Source: Anaerolineae bacterium (GTDB taxonomy: Bacteria; Chloroflexota; Anaerolineae; Anaerolineales; Anaerolineaceae). From it: a stretch of DNA of 53,010 nucleotides. Location: NCBI GenBank assembly GCA_013178185.1, contig JABLXC010000026.1:1-53010 (forward strand), written 5' to 3'. The position numbers and the translations under genes were made by a program. The notes under the pieces are model-generated. The model was not told where the DNA came from and did not search any database. It saw nothing but the letters and a program-made list of their open reading frames with translations. Positions 1 through 8,434 of this stretch are shown here, piece after piece (positions within the stretch are counted from its first letter, which is position 1; each line of letters begins with the position of its first letter).

Positions 1-2
1 AT

Positions 3-254
3 GCGTTGAGCGAAGAGCTGGTGTTCAATGAGGCTGGACGGCTGGTGAACGGCAATCTGAAGAAATACAAAGCGACACGGGCTTCGGAGATGCCGAAGAT
101 CAAGATAGATTTTGTAGAAGGGATCGAGCCGACGGGGCCGTATGGGGCGAAGAGCATCAGCGAATGTGCGACGGTGCCGGTGGCGCCAGCGGTGTTCACG
201 GCAGTGTGCGATGCGCTGGGGCGAGAATTGTACCGTTACCCGGTGAAAATATAG
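3..254 (+). CDS. Xanthine dehydrogenase-type molybdenum subunit, C-terminal fragment
   Basis: This is the last 83 codons of a gene that begins before the window. The segment GPYGAKSISE matches the region of molybdenum hydroxylases (xanthine dehydrogenase / aldehyde oxidase large subunit) that carries the catalytic glutamate, normally GAKGVGE, followed by the usual C-terminal helix (VAPAVFTAVCDALG). Known family members hydroxylate purines or other N-heterocycles at a molybdopterin centre in the cytoplasm. A purine substrate would fit the two deaminases and two BMP-type transporters in the window, but the substrate cannot be read from this fragment. The upstream FAD and FeS parts are not visible. 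Confidence 0.8.
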   Translation, partial: ALSEELVFNEAGRLVNGNLKKYKATRASEMPKIKIDFVEGIEPTGPYGAKSISECATVPVAPAVFTAVCDALGRELYRYPVKI

Positions 255-279
255 CCCCTTGACATCCATTCAATCAAAG

Positions 280-305
280 CGAGCCGCCTATACAAAGGCG
301 GCTCG
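280..305. terminator. Hairpin between convergent genes
   Basis: A perfect 9-bp stem (CGAGCCGCC / GGCGGCTCG, loop of 8) sits between the xanthine-dehydrogenase end and the convergent phosphoesterase. Neither side has a strong T-run (CTTTG on the minus side), so it may act as a weak bidirectional terminator. Confidence 0.5.
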
Positions 306-347
306 TGTAGTTCAACCCAAAAGCAATTACCTGGTCAGCCTTCGAGA

Positions 348-2138
348 TCAATGTACTTTTATTCGCCCGTCCAACCGCGCCCCTGCCTCCGGGGTCACAC
401 CACCGTAGCGAAGTAGATACTCCACCATTAGTTCCCTTAATGACAGTGAAGTGGGTGTACAGGGTACTTCGTGGATATTGAATAAACTCACTCCAGAACT
501 GGTGGTATCCCTTTCCCAACGGCGACAGAGCATGCGAAAGAAACTAGTGCTGGCTACAGTATACCTGCGTTTTTGGAGCTGCGTTAATGGTACTCCACTG
601 AAGGTGATATCGTGTACCTTTGCTTTAAAACGAAGTTTGCCGCGTTCGATTCTGTAACGGATCTCACTGCTCATTTGTGCAAAACCACGTTCCGTGTCAT
701 TCTCGTCACTGCGATTAATTCTATATGCATTATCACTCAGGAACTGTGCCAGTTGGGAACCCTCTAATGTGTAAAGGTAGATGCAATCATTGTGGGGCAT
801 AACACGAAACCAGTCGGCGTAGTGCAAATCACTGTCGGGCAACAGGCCATCATTTATTGCTGCCCGATCGATCATTGAAAAATCAACCAGAAAACCATTT
901 GATCGGCATTGCGCTGTTATCCCGTCCGTGATGAGGTTAGCGAGTTCAAATTCGCCTGCCCCGAATATGCTACAGATGGAATCCCGATCCAATCCACATC
1001 CACTTGCAACAACGCCTAAGGACCGCTGGCCAATCTTTCTGGCCCGTCGCGCGAGAGGTTCAATCTTTTGCGTTTCAAAAAGGGGATCTGCTTTCAATCC
1101 ATTCAGATTGATGAGACAGACATTCGTGAGTTTTGGCCGATTAAGCATATCACCTGAAAAATGGAGCGTCGCGTCCCCCAAATATTCTCCAAACGCGCCT
1201 GCTTGAAGAATTGGTACGCCATTGATAAGATTTTCATCTGACAGACCATGTTCATTGAGTGCATGGTGGGTGTGTGAGCCGATGATCAAGTCCACGCTGC
1301 CCGGCGGTAAGTTTTGCGCCAGTTCCACATCGCCTATCTGGCCAACCGTCGCGCCTGCATGACCATCATCACATTGGCTTCTACCCAGATGGGTCAACAA
1401 GACGATTGCATCGGATAGGGGACGGAGTAGTGGCACAAGGTTTTGAGCAGCTTCAAGCGGGTCAGTGACCTGAACTTCATCGTTACATTGAAGAATTGCC
1501 TCTCCTTGGGTCAACAAACCGATAATCGCGATGCGATAACTGTTCATTACAAACAATGCTGCCGGATCGATACAATCATTGAATTCAGGCGGGGTAATGA
1601 TGTTTGCTGCGAGAATGGGAAATCGAGCGTCACGACGGATGCTTGAAGCCAATTGCCGGATCCCACGGTCCAGATCGTGGTTACCGAGGACGGCAGCATT
1701 CACACCCATCTCAGAATATAGCCGGTAGGAAGAATGAACAGGTTCCTGCCCGTCAGATAATAATTGCTCGAACAACGAACCTTCCAATTCGTCCCCTCCC
1801 GACAGCACCAGCATTTCGGCATTCGGGTCATTGTTAATCGTGTTGCGGGTTTTTTCTATGCAGGTCACCATCCTGGATAACACAGCATCGTTTTGATGCT
1901 CTTTTAAACGTGTTATTTGTCCATGAAAATCATTGAAATGGAGAATTCTTAACAGAAATGATTGGTCTTTATCGGGCAGCGGTTGAGGTGGGAGCTCTAC
2001 CCCATTTTCAAGAACAATTTTTTGAATGGGTTTGGTAGCGCAACCTCGCAACCTGTAAGTCTGGATCGGCGCGAAATCTGGATTAGATCGGTTTTTAGAC
2101 AGCAGCAATGTGCCGGGAAGTGGGTAGGCGTCTTCCAT
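348..2138 (-). CDS. 5'-nucleotidase / UDP-sugar hydrolase family metallophosphoesterase
   Basis: The 596-residue protein has the two-domain layout of the 5'-nucleotidase family. The N-terminal calcineurin-like domain carries the metal-binding motifs in order: HFNDFHG (about residue 67), GGDELEG, GNHDLD, LLTHLG and GSHTHH. The C-terminal substrate domain follows from about residue 370. The family hydrolyses nucleotides, UDP-sugars or cyclic nucleotides, usually outside the cell, but this protein has no signal peptide or lipobox. Instead it has about 65 extra N-terminal residues, so a cytoplasmic role is more likely. It starts 2 nt after the stop of the dehydrogenase gene and is the last gene of the sugar-transporter operon, so a sugar or nucleotide phosphate from that pathway is a plausible substrate. 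The exact substrate is unknown. Confidence 0.82.
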   Translation of the reverse strand: MEDAYPLPGTLLLSKNRSNPDFAPIQTYRLRGCATKPIQKIVLENGVELPPQPLPDKDQSFLLRILHFNDFHGQITRLKEHQNDAVLSRMVTCIEKTRNTINNDPNAEMLVLSGGDELEGSLFEQLLSDGQEPVHSSYRLYSEMGVNAAVLGNHDLDRGIRQLASSIRRDARFPILAANIITPPEFNDCIDPAALFVMNSYRIAIIGLLTQGEAILQCNDEVQVTDPLEAAQNLVPLLRPLSDAIVLLTHLGRSQCDDGHAGATVGQIGDVELAQNLPPGSVDLIIGSHTHHALNEHGLSDENLINGVPILQAGAFGEYLGDATLHFSGDMLNRPKLTNVCLINLNGLKADPLFETQKIEPLARRARKIGQRSLGVVASGCGLDRDSICSIFGAGEFELANLITDGITAQCRSNGFLVDFSMIDRAAINDGLLPDSDLHYADWFRVMPHNDCIYLYTLEGSQLAQFLSDNAYRINRSDENDTERGFAQMSSEIRYRIERGKLRFKAKVHDITFSGVPLTQLQKRRYTVASTSFFRMLCRRWERDTTSSGVSLFNIHEVPCTPTSLSLRELMVEYLLRYGGVTPEAGARLDGRIKVH

Positions 2139-2140
2139 GG

Positions 2141-3139
2141 TTAGGATATTCTGTCGAACATTTCTGGCATTACTTGGCCGAGAGGTGGCTCGCCGGCAAA
2201 GAAACGACGGAGTTCTTCGATCGCCATTTTACCCATATGCGTGCAATCTTGTATGCATCCTGCGATGTGTGGTGTGATGAGGACATTCTCCAATTTTCGC
2301 AGCGGGCTGTCTGGCGCAGGAGGCTCAGGATCAGTCACATCAAGGATGGCATAAATTCTTCGATTGGTTAATTCCTCTATGAGCGCTGCTTCATCTATCA
2401 GTGATCCGCGCGCCGTGTTCACAATGAGCGCATGGTCTTTCATTAGCCCAAGCCTGCGCTTATTGATTATATGCCTGGTAGAATCGTTTGCGGGCGCATG
2501 GAGCGAGATTATATCCGCTTCCTTTACGAGCTCATCCAATTCCACTTTTTGGGCACCCATCACACAGGCTTCTTCTTCGGAGATATAAGGGTCGAACAAT
2601 AGATTGGTTGTACTAAATTCTTTGAGCAGTTCGATGACATGGCTGCCGATCGTTCCTCCCCCAATAATACCTACAACCTTCCCTCTTAATTCCCGAGAAG
2701 GGAAGTGGATGCTGTCTCGCCATCCTCCATTTCGAACATGATTTCCGAGCAGCCAGACCCGTTTCATTCCGACAATCATTAATCCTAGCGTGGTCTGCGC
2801 TACATCGCGTCCCAATTCCGTCGAAGTGCTAAAAACGCGAATCCCTCTCTCCCATAATGCATTAGAAAGGTACCGCTTGACGCTTCCTCCCATATGCACT
2901 ACTGCTTTGAGGCGCGGAGCGGCGGATATTACGTCGCTGTCCAGTGAGGCAACGTCCCAGCTTGTCAGACAGGCATCCGCTTGAGGGAGCAAATTTATTA
3001 GGTCAAATTTATTTGCCGGGTCAGGACCTGGATGATGGATAATATGAGCAAATGATTCCAATTCTCGTAAGGTATCAGGACACAGCATTCTACAGTAATG
3101 CTTCTTTCCAATCGTGATAGCCACAACCGGTTTGTTCAT
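2141..3139 (-). CDS. D-isomer-specific 2-hydroxyacid dehydrogenase
   Basis: An NAD-dependent 2-hydroxyacid dehydrogenase of 332 residues, the usual family length. The Rossmann motif GIIGGGTIGSH lies in the middle. The catalytic residues are visible as Arg in NTARGSL, Glu in DPEPP and His in TPHIAG. The family includes phosphoglycerate, glyoxylate and hydroxypyruvate reductases, and the sequence alone does not choose between them. There is no C-terminal ACT domain, so it is not a classical long SerA. The start is supported by AAGGAG 9 nt upstream. It lies between the permease genes and the phosphoesterase of a DeoR-regulated operon, so it probably oxidises or reduces an acid made from the imported compound rather than serving serine synthesis. 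Confidence 0.85.
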   Translation of the reverse strand: MNKPVVAITIGKKHYCRMLCPDTLRELESFAHIIHHPGPDPANKFDLINLLPQADACLTSWDVASLDSDVISAAPRLKAVVHMGGSVKRYLSNALWERGIRVFSTSTELGRDVAQTTLGLMIVGMKRVWLLGNHVRNGGWRDSIHFPSRELRGKVVGIIGGGTIGSHVIELLKEFSTTNLLFDPYISEEEACVMGAQKVELDELVKEADIISLHAPANDSTRHIINKRRLGLMKDHALIVNTARGSLIDEAALIEELTNRRIYAILDVTDPEPPAPDSPLRKLENVLITPHIAGCIQDCTHMGKMAIEELRRFFAGEPPLGQVMPEMFDRIS

Positions 3140-3209
3140 AGGTTACACTCCTTCGCATCCCAAGAACGTCGGAGAATACTTGTCTTTTTCATTTCTTGGC
3201 TTTGTCTGA

Positions 3210-4148
3210 TTATCCTTTGACTCCGCCTTCCACCATGGCTTTGAAGAAGCTCTTGCGCGTAAATAAGAAGAGAATGATTACCGGCAATGCGATGATGATA
3301 CAAGCAGCAGCCAGCACCTGTAAGTTGAGAATGTTTTGTCCAAGAAATTCATACAGGCCGAACATGGCAGGTTTGTATTCATTCTTGGCAATCAACAAGT
3401 AACCAGCCATAAAATCATTCCATACACCTACAAAAGCCAGCAAAGCAACTGCCAGTAACCCAGGCATTGCCAAGGGCATGGTAATGTAATATAAGGCGGC
3501 CATTGGACTACAGCCATCTATTAATGCTGCCTCCTCCATATCTTTGGGTATGGCATCAAAGAAACCCTTGGCGATCCAGATGCTGAGGGGAAGGTAGAAA
3601 CCGATATAGACAACCACGATGAATACCCGATCGTCGAAAGGTAGACCGGATTTTCGGAATGATATGACCATTTGGTAGAGCGCCAGAAGGTTGGTGAGAA
3701 GGGGGACGCTCGTGATTGCGATGATACCTGTCAATAGAACCTTGTGCCCGCGAAACTTGAATCGCGAGAAAGCATAGCCAGATGCGCCGGCAAGTATCAT
3801 CACTAAAAAGGATGCAGCGGCGGCATAGATAAAGTTGTTGACAAGATATATCCGTACCATGTTTCCGGATAACTCGAAGCCGAGGAGCGAATCTGGTTTG
3901 ATTTTTGGCGCCAGAACACGTTTATATCCTTCGACAGACCAGCGGCAGGCGCTGAGATCAATTAGTTTTTCTGAGGTATCACATGGGAGCAATACGGGAG
4001 GCTTACGGGTGATATCCTGCTGGCTTTTGAAAGAAATCAAGACCGTTGTGAAGATAGGGAGCATCTCGAACAGTGTAATTAGGATGAGAGCAGCGTGAAT
4101 AATTGGTTTGTTCCACTTCCGGCTTAAGCCTGGCCGACGACTAAACAT
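3210..4148 (-). CDS. Carbohydrate ABC transporter permease, MalG type
   Basis: An inner-membrane permease of about 312 residues with six hydrophobic segments and the cytoplasmic EAA loop (EEAALIDGCSP near residue 205) that docks the ATPase. It belongs to the MalG half of the family-1 sugar importers. I start it at the ATG at 4148 because GGAG stands 8 nt upstream and the ATG overlaps the end of the MalF-type gene by 8 nt; a start 7 codons earlier is open but has no better signal. A 35-40 residue insert lies between the first and second membrane segments, as is common for MalG-type permeases. No ATPase gene is in this operon, so a shared MsmX/UgpC-like ATPase encoded elsewhere must be used. 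Confidence 0.88.
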   Translation of the reverse strand: MFSRRPGLSRKWNKPIIHAALILITLFEMLPIFTTVLISFKSQQDITRKPPVLLPCDTSEKLIDLSACRWSVEGYKRVLAPKIKPDSLLGFELSGNMVRIYLVNNFIYAAAASFLVMILAGASGYAFSRFKFRGHKVLLTGIIAITSVPLLTNLLALYQMVISFRKSGLPFDDRVFIVVVYIGFYLPLSIWIAKGFFDAIPKDMEEAALIDGCSPMAALYYITMPLAMPGLLAVALLAFVGVWNDFMAGYLLIAKNEYKPAMFGLYEFLGQNILNLQVLAAACIIIALPVIILFLFTRKSFFKAMVEGGVKG

Positions 4149-5094
4149 GTTGACTGCTCCTTTCCTCAACGCGTGTGATCCGAAGTGTGGCCATGATCAT
4201 CAACCAGTTGACCAGGGCGAGGATCATTGATAATGCTGCCGCCCTACCAAATCTGAGTTGTCCCCAGCCAATCGTGTAAAGAGCAAAACTCAGAAGGGAA
4301 GTGGATGTCCCAGGACCTCCGCCTGTGAGACTGAAAATAATTCCAACGCTATTCATACCGGTCAAGATCAAGTTGAATATTGCCACTACCATGGAAGGCA
4401 GCATTAATGGAATTAATACAAAGCGGATTGCTTGCCAACCGTTTGCGCCATCTATACTGGCGCTTTCCATAATATCGCGGGGTATCATTTGCATTGCCGC
4501 AAGCATAAGTAGCATGACAAATGGCAGAGCGCGCCATGTAGATGCCAGGATCAGTAGGTACATTGCGGGTGAGGGGGGAAAAGGAAAGTTCCCGAACCAT
4601 GATTGGGGCGCCGTAGCAGTGAGCACAGAGATTCCATTTGGTGGGAATATGGATGGATTTTGCATGATTCCAGAAAGAAGACCATAATCTGGCAAAAATA
4701 GCAGCCGGAACACCATCCCCGCAATAATTTGGGCAATCACCCAGGGGATAAAAAGCAGGGTGATGTACACTCCTTTGTAATGTATCTCTGTGTTTAGCAG
4801 TAAAGCAGTAATGAATCCAAATACGGTGGTTAAGAATACATACCCAATTAGAAAAATTATGGTGTGGCCAATTCCCTTTTGAAACAGACTCGAACCGGCG
4901 AGCTGCTTGAAATTCGCCAGGCCGACAAATTCCCAACCAGTGGGAAATCTATCTTGAAAACTAAGCACGATGGTATACAGGGTTGGATAAACCTGGATTA
5001 AAAAGAGAATAAGAAGGGAGGGTAAAATTAACCAAAAAGGAGTGAACATTTTCGTCCGAAAGCCTTGCTTGATATCTGCTTGTTCTTGTGACAT
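4141..5094 (-). CDS. Carbohydrate ABC transporter permease, MalF type
   Basis: The 317-residue integral membrane protein has six main hydrophobic segments and an EAA loop (ESASIDGANGWQ). It is the MalF-type partner of the next gene, with which it would form the channel heterodimer for a sugar or sugar-like substrate. The residues around the loop glycine and the following hydrophobic stretch are intact. AGGAGG lies about 12 nt upstream of the ATG. The 3' end overlaps the partner permease gene, pointing to coupled translation. The gap to the binding-protein gene holds a 15-bp hairpin that may lower permease output relative to the binding protein. The substrate is not readable from the permeases. 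Confidence 0.88.
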   Translation of the reverse strand: MSQEQADIKQGFRTKMFTPFWLILPSLLILFLIQVYPTLYTIVLSFQDRFPTGWEFVGLANFKQLAGSSLFQKGIGHTIIFLIGYVFLTTVFGFITALLLNTEIHYKGVYITLLFIPWVIAQIIAGMVFRLLFLPDYGLLSGIMQNPSIFPPNGISVLTATAPQSWFGNFPFPPSPAMYLLILASTWRALPFVMLLMLAAMQMIPRDIMESASIDGANGWQAIRFVLIPLMLPSMVVAIFNLILTGMNSVGIIFSLTGGGPGTSTSLLSFALYTIGWGQLRFGRAAALSMILALVNWLMIMATLRITRVEERSSQHV

Positions 5095-5125
5095 GCGTCC
5101 GGTTATCCTCCTCTGCCTGATTTGT

Positions 5126-5158
5126 AAGGTGACAAGGTGGATTCCACCTTGTCACCTT
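5126..5158 (-). other. Intercistronic hairpin after the binding-protein gene
   Basis: A perfect 15-bp inverted repeat with a 3-nt loop lies between the binding-protein stop and the MalF-type start. In the direction of transcription (minus) it is not followed by a T-run, so it looks like an mRNA 3'-end protector or partial terminator that keeps binding-protein mRNA in excess over permease mRNA, as known for malE-malF in enteric bacteria. Confidence 0.7.
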
Positions 5159-5198
5159 CTTTTAGAACTTTCAATATTGGGTAGCTCACCGGGAATCT

Positions 5199-6638
5199 TT
5201 AATTCCCTGCGTTGTATTCCTCCTGGGCCTTGGTGAGCTCAGCGGCAATGTCGGCATTGGGCGACTCTTTGATCAGCTTGTGGACAACTGCCATGATGAT
5301 CGCTTTAGCCTCGGTTGGTCTCTCCATCGTGCCGTACCACGGTCGGCAGGCGCTGTTTCCTATAGCCTTGGCAGCTTCCTGCCAGAAAGCCGTTTGGAAC
5401 TGTTCGCCTTTGAGCGTTGATTTGAGTGCTGGGAAACCCGCACCAGGACCTAAGACAAAATCTGCATTCTGCTCTGGTGTCATGATCCAGTTAATGTAAT
5501 CGTGTGCCGCTTCGGGGTGTTTCGCGCCGACCGGGATGGCAACGCCAACAGCCTTTGTGTCACATCCAGGTTTGTTCCCTTCGGTTGACAGGAAAGAAGA
5601 AATGTAGATGTCGCCAGCGGCGACAGCGTCCAGGAAATCCTGCGAGCTATTCTTCTCATATTTTGTCCCATTTGGCGCGGTGAATGGAAACATGTAGAGG
5701 TAACCATTCAGGCCGGTGGGGAAGGAACCGGCAGATGCGTCTTTGAACGCCTCCTCTTCCTGGAAGCCGCCGGCGAATGCGATCTCCGGAACATATCCCT
5801 TGGCGACTATTTCACGGAGGAATTCGACCGCTTTCACATTTTCCGGTGTGTTGAGTAGCATATTCCCCTTGCCATCATCATAACCGCCGCCAAATGAAGC
5901 GAATGTGGTGAACACGCCGCGTGTTGCACCATTCCCCCCTTTGTCTGTCGAAGCGAAGAAGGTCATCGCGTATAATCCTTCTGCTTTCAACTCTTCGGCT
6001 TTTTTCATGAACTCTTCAGGCGTCTTGGGGAAACCATCTGGGAAGCGGTCCTTCCACACAAAGACCGTATTGGGTCTTTGGGCAAGTGGGATACAATACA
6101 GACCACCATCCGGCCCCTTGCAAGCGGCCAAAGCGCTGGAATCCAGGTCGGCGTACCAGGACTGTTTTTCAGCCCATTCGCGCAGGTTCTGTACTGTTCC
6201 ATTCCTGTAGAAAGTATTGACGCTGTCACTGAGCATTTGGTACAGATCGGGTACGTCGCCGCCAGCCTGTACAGCAGCCACTAGTTCTGCTTCCATCTTG
6301 TCCCAGGCTTTAGGTTGATTTACCCAATTCCATTTCCCTTCGAATGCTTCATTGAATTGTGGAATCGTATCCCGCAGATATTTATTCCCTACTCTTCCAT
6401 CTGCCGCGGGATCCTCGTTATTTTGGTCATACTCGAACCAGGTGGTAAAATCCTGCTCTTCTGCTGCTACAGGCGCTTCACTTTCGGTCGCAGCGGGGGG
6501 GACTTTGGTAGGTGAAACCTCTGCAGCGGGTGGTTTCTCCTCCATAGGTTGTTCGGTGGCTGCAGGCGTGCAGGATGCGACCAGCATGAGCACTGCGATT
6601 ATCCCAATTACTTTATCAAATATTTTTTTTGTGGTCAT
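5199..6638 (-). CDS. ABC transporter substrate-binding lipoprotein, family 1
   Basis: The protein starts with MTTKK, a hydrophobic signal and the lipobox LVASC, so it is exported and lipid-anchored. An acidic Pro/Ala/Glu linker of about 35 residues (EEKPPAAEVSP and similar) tethers the binding domain. The roughly 400-residue mature domain has family-1 extracellular solute-binding features, such as the hinge stretch YNLM-like DLYQML and the late SAVGVAIPVG-like KAVGVAIPVG block. I start it at 6638 (AGGAGAAAGGG upstream) instead of an in-frame ATG 15 codons earlier, which would bury the signal peptide. It is the first structural gene after the DeoR regulator and has its own promoter. The ligand is probably a sugar, sugar acid or glycoside; I cannot name it. 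Confidence 0.87.
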   Translation of the reverse strand: MTTKKIFDKVIGIIAVLMLVASCTPAATEQPMEEKPPAAEVSPTKVPPAATESEAPVAAEEQDFTTWFEYDQNNEDPAADGRVGNKYLRDTIPQFNEAFEGKWNWVNQPKAWDKMEAELVAAVQAGGDVPDLYQMLSDSVNTFYRNGTVQNLREWAEKQSWYADLDSSALAACKGPDGGLYCIPLAQRPNTVFVWKDRFPDGFPKTPEEFMKKAEELKAEGLYAMTFFASTDKGGNGATRGVFTTFASFGGGYDDGKGNMLLNTPENVKAVEFLREIVAKGYVPEIAFAGGFQEEEAFKDASAGSFPTGLNGYLYMFPFTAPNGTKYEKNSSQDFLDAVAAGDIYISSFLSTEGNKPGCDTKAVGVAIPVGAKHPEAAHDYINWIMTPEQNADFVLGPGAGFPALKSTLKGEQFQTAFWQEAAKAIGNSACRPWYGTMERPTEAKAIIMAVVHKLIKESPNADIAAELTKAQEEYNAGN

Positions 6639-6695
6639 TATTTTTTCCCTTTCTCCTATCTGCAAGTCGAATACAAAACACACGCGTTTTCTTGT

Positions 6696-6729
6696 TGATC
6701 ATTAAACGGTTCATATTCAGTCAGGGCAA
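6696..6729 (-). promoter_or_regulatory. Promoter of the sugar ABC operon with overlapping TGATCA box
   Basis: On the minus strand TTGCCC (6724-6729), a 17-nt spacer and TTTAAT (6701-6706) form a sigma-70-like promoter about 60 nt upstream of the binding-protein start. The palindrome TGATCA (6696-6701) touches the -10 box. The same hexamer occurs three times upstream of the DeoR gene, so it is a good candidate operator for that regulator. Confidence 0.55.
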
Positions 6730-6913
6730 CCTCCTCTTGCTCAAATTTGTGGAATTGCAGATGATTGCCTAAGGGGAGTAGCGAATTGATGATATCAATG
6801 TGATATTCTCTTCGCCAAAATGTGGTAGCGATTACTTTTGTTAAGCTTCGTAAATTAAGAGAACTGTTGTCGCTATAAATAGTTATTGTTTAATCGCTCT
6901 TCAAATAGGTTTG

Positions 6914-7741
6914 CTAAATTAGCGGATTTCCTTCGCGTGTGCCGGTGGCCTTAAATGGCGCCTGAATGATCTCGACGCCCTCTCTGGTAAATTCCATGAT
7001 AATGTTTGGGGGAACCAGATCACTGGTTATCACTACGTCAATCTTGGAGATCGGTAAAAGTTGAAACATAAAGGTAGTGTTGAACTTCGTATGGTCAGCC
7101 AGGACGAAAATCTGTGCCGAAGCGTCTGAAAAAGTCTGGATGGTGTTGATTTCAAAGGCGGCATGTTTGTCGCTTGACCTGCCAAACTTAGCATCAATGC
7201 CCCGGCATCCACAAAAAAACTTATCGATGCGTAAGCTTTTCAGATTATCTACTGAAAGGCTGCCGGCTGTGCACATCTCATTTGCGTCGACAATTCCACC
7301 AATAAAGATCATGAACACGCCTTCAACTTTGAACAATTTCTCGAAAATCGGGAAACTGTTTGTGATTACCTGAAGGTTTTTCCAGGTCCTAGATCCGGCA
7401 ATTTTCTCTGCCAGTTTCAGTGTGGTCGAGCCGGATTCCAGGCCGATGACCTCTCCATCGTTGATATATTCAAGGGCCTTTTTGGCGATAGCGCTCTTTT
7501 CTTCCACCTGTTCTAACTGGCGCTGAAGTACAGGCGGCTCGGAACCCTTCAGATTGGGTAGACTGGCGCCTCCCCATATCCGCTGCAATTTTCCTTTCTT
7601 GTTCAGTTCGTCCAAGTCTCTGCGTATTGTGATATCGCTAACCCCCAGATCGAAGGCGAGGCGATCTATGGTTACATAATTCTTAACCCACAATTCTGAA
7701 AGAATTTTTTCTTGCCGTTGTTTTTTGGAGACTGAATTCAT
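6914..7741 (-). CDS. DeoR-family transcriptional regulator
   Basis: A 275-residue DeoR-type repressor. Residues 8-60 form the winged helix (VTIDRLAFDLGVSDITIRRDL, with the family signature around SDITIRRDLDEL), and the rest is the sugar-phosphate-binding effector domain with the typical GLESGSTT and FIGGIVD loops. Family members usually release DNA when a phosphorylated sugar binds. The gene lies just upstream of, and on the same strand as, the sugar ABC operon, with a 275-nt gap that contains that operon's own promoter. Three TGATCA boxes lie upstream of its own start, which suggests autoregulation. Specificity for TGATCA is an inference from box placement only. Confidence 0.9.
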   Translation of the reverse strand: MNSVSKKQRQEKILSELWVKNYVTIDRLAFDLGVSDITIRRDLDELNKKGKLQRIWGGASLPNLKGSEPPVLQRQLEQVEEKSAIAKKALEYINDGEVIGLESGSTTLKLAEKIAGSRTWKNLQVITNSFPIFEKLFKVEGVFMIFIGGIVDANEMCTAGSLSVDNLKSLRIDKFFCGCRGIDAKFGRSSDKHAAFEINTIQTFSDASAQIFVLADHTKFNTTFMFQLLPISKIDVVITSDLVPPNIIMEFTREGVEIIQAPFKATGTREGNPLI

Positions 7742-7794
7742 AAACCTGCTTAATGTGATTAATTTCGATTAATAATTCAATTATTCTTTGTAAA

Positions 7795-7834
7795 ATGATC
7801 ATGATTGATCACATATTAGCATTAATTATGATCA
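7795..7834. promoter_or_regulatory. Three TGATCA boxes upstream of the DeoR gene
   Basis: TGATCA occurs at 7796-7801, 7806-7811 and 7829-7834; the first two are exactly 10 bp apart, so they lie on the same DNA face. A repeated GATTAAT pair lies nearer the gene (about 7757-7773). With the box at 6696 these are candidate operators of the DeoR protein. Confidence 0.45.
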
Positions 7835-8037
7835 AAGTCAATACACGTGCCCTAAAAGATCGTGTCAGTAGTACAAACTCTCCATCCGGTTCATAACGCA
7901 GTTCATGGAATATCACTCTGGATAGGATGTGAATACATTGGATTCTTCGCTTGCCTGGTTAGAGATGCCTGAATCTTATGGGTCATACAGCCATTGTTTA
8001 TTGAAAGGATGATGAATCACACAGTCATTAAAACAGC
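7835..8037 (+). other. Gap with two tiny ORFs ahead of an orphan terminator
   Basis: No normal gene is present. Two very short frames can be read on the plus strand: a 27-codon frame from GTG at 7929 (stop at 8012) and a 14-codon frame MMNHTVIKTAPVAR from ATG at 8009 (stop at 8053), which follows GAAAGG and runs into the terminator stem. Neither has enough signal to be called a gene. Their position just before a strong terminator means a short transcript may exist here. Confidence 0.25.
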
Positions 8038-8070
8038 ACCGGTCGCTCGATGATGAGCGACCGGTTTTTT
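8038..8070 (+). terminator. Strong intrinsic terminator with no clear upstream gene
   Basis: A perfect 11-bp stem (ACCGGTCGCTC / GAGCGACCGGT, loop GATGAT) is followed by six T on the plus strand. No plus-strand gene lies upstream for over 7 kb, so it probably ends a small RNA or leader transcript starting after 7840. On the other strand it could end the tRNA-Lys transcript, with only a TTTT tract at some distance. Confidence 0.75.
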
Positions 8071-8088
8071 ATCTTCTTAACAACAAGG

Positions 8089-8161
8089 TGACCCATACAG
8101 GACTCGAACCTGTAACACGCTGATTAAGAGTCAGCTGCTCTGCCAGTTGAGCTAATGGGCC
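8089..8161 (-). tRNA. tRNA-Lys (anticodon CTT)
   Basis: The minus strand folds into a 73-nt tRNA. The acceptor stem pairs GGCCCAT with ATGGGTC (one G-U), followed by discriminator A and no encoded CCA. The anticodon loop CTCTTAA reads CTT (complement at 8126-8128), giving lysine and AAG codons. The T arm holds the GGTTCGAGTCC motif. This is the tRNA whose charging would be sensed by the lysine leader at 37288, in which five of six Lys codons are AAG. Confidence 0.96.
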
Positions 8162-8399
8162 ACGTTCGCCAATATTATACCGCGCCTTCAGGAAGCGTGT
8201 CAATGCGCGATGGTTTGCGTCGCTTTTTGGTTCTATGTTAAAGGCTTGTAGCAGAGGGGATGCTAAAATTCCTGGCTTGTTGGTAGAAAAACACACCTCA
8301 AAGGGTGGTTTTAGGGCTGCAAAGGATCGGCGGAGGTAAGATTATTGACAGAAAAATGTTAATTATCATTTACATTTACGTCAAAATGTTTATAAATAG

Positions 8400-8428
8400 T
8401 TGACAGTGGGGTTTTTTTGTGCTTTAAT
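8400..8428 (+). promoter_or_regulatory. Sigma-70-like promoter of the first BMP transporter operon
   Basis: TTGACA (8400-8405), a 17-nt spacer and TTTAAT (8423-8428) predict a start near 8435, about 350 nt before the ATPase start codon. The -35 box is a consensus match. Confidence 0.6.
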
Positions 8429-8434
8429 GCATAC

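Noticed and set aside
4349-4936. A 195-codon minus-strand frame within the MalF-type permease
   Set aside because: Out of frame with a permease that has complete membrane and EAA features; no family match.
8069-8296. A 75-codon minus-strand frame across the tRNA region
   Set aside because: It is read through tRNA-Lys (the tail RVTGSSPVWV is the usual translation of a T arm), so it is not a gene.
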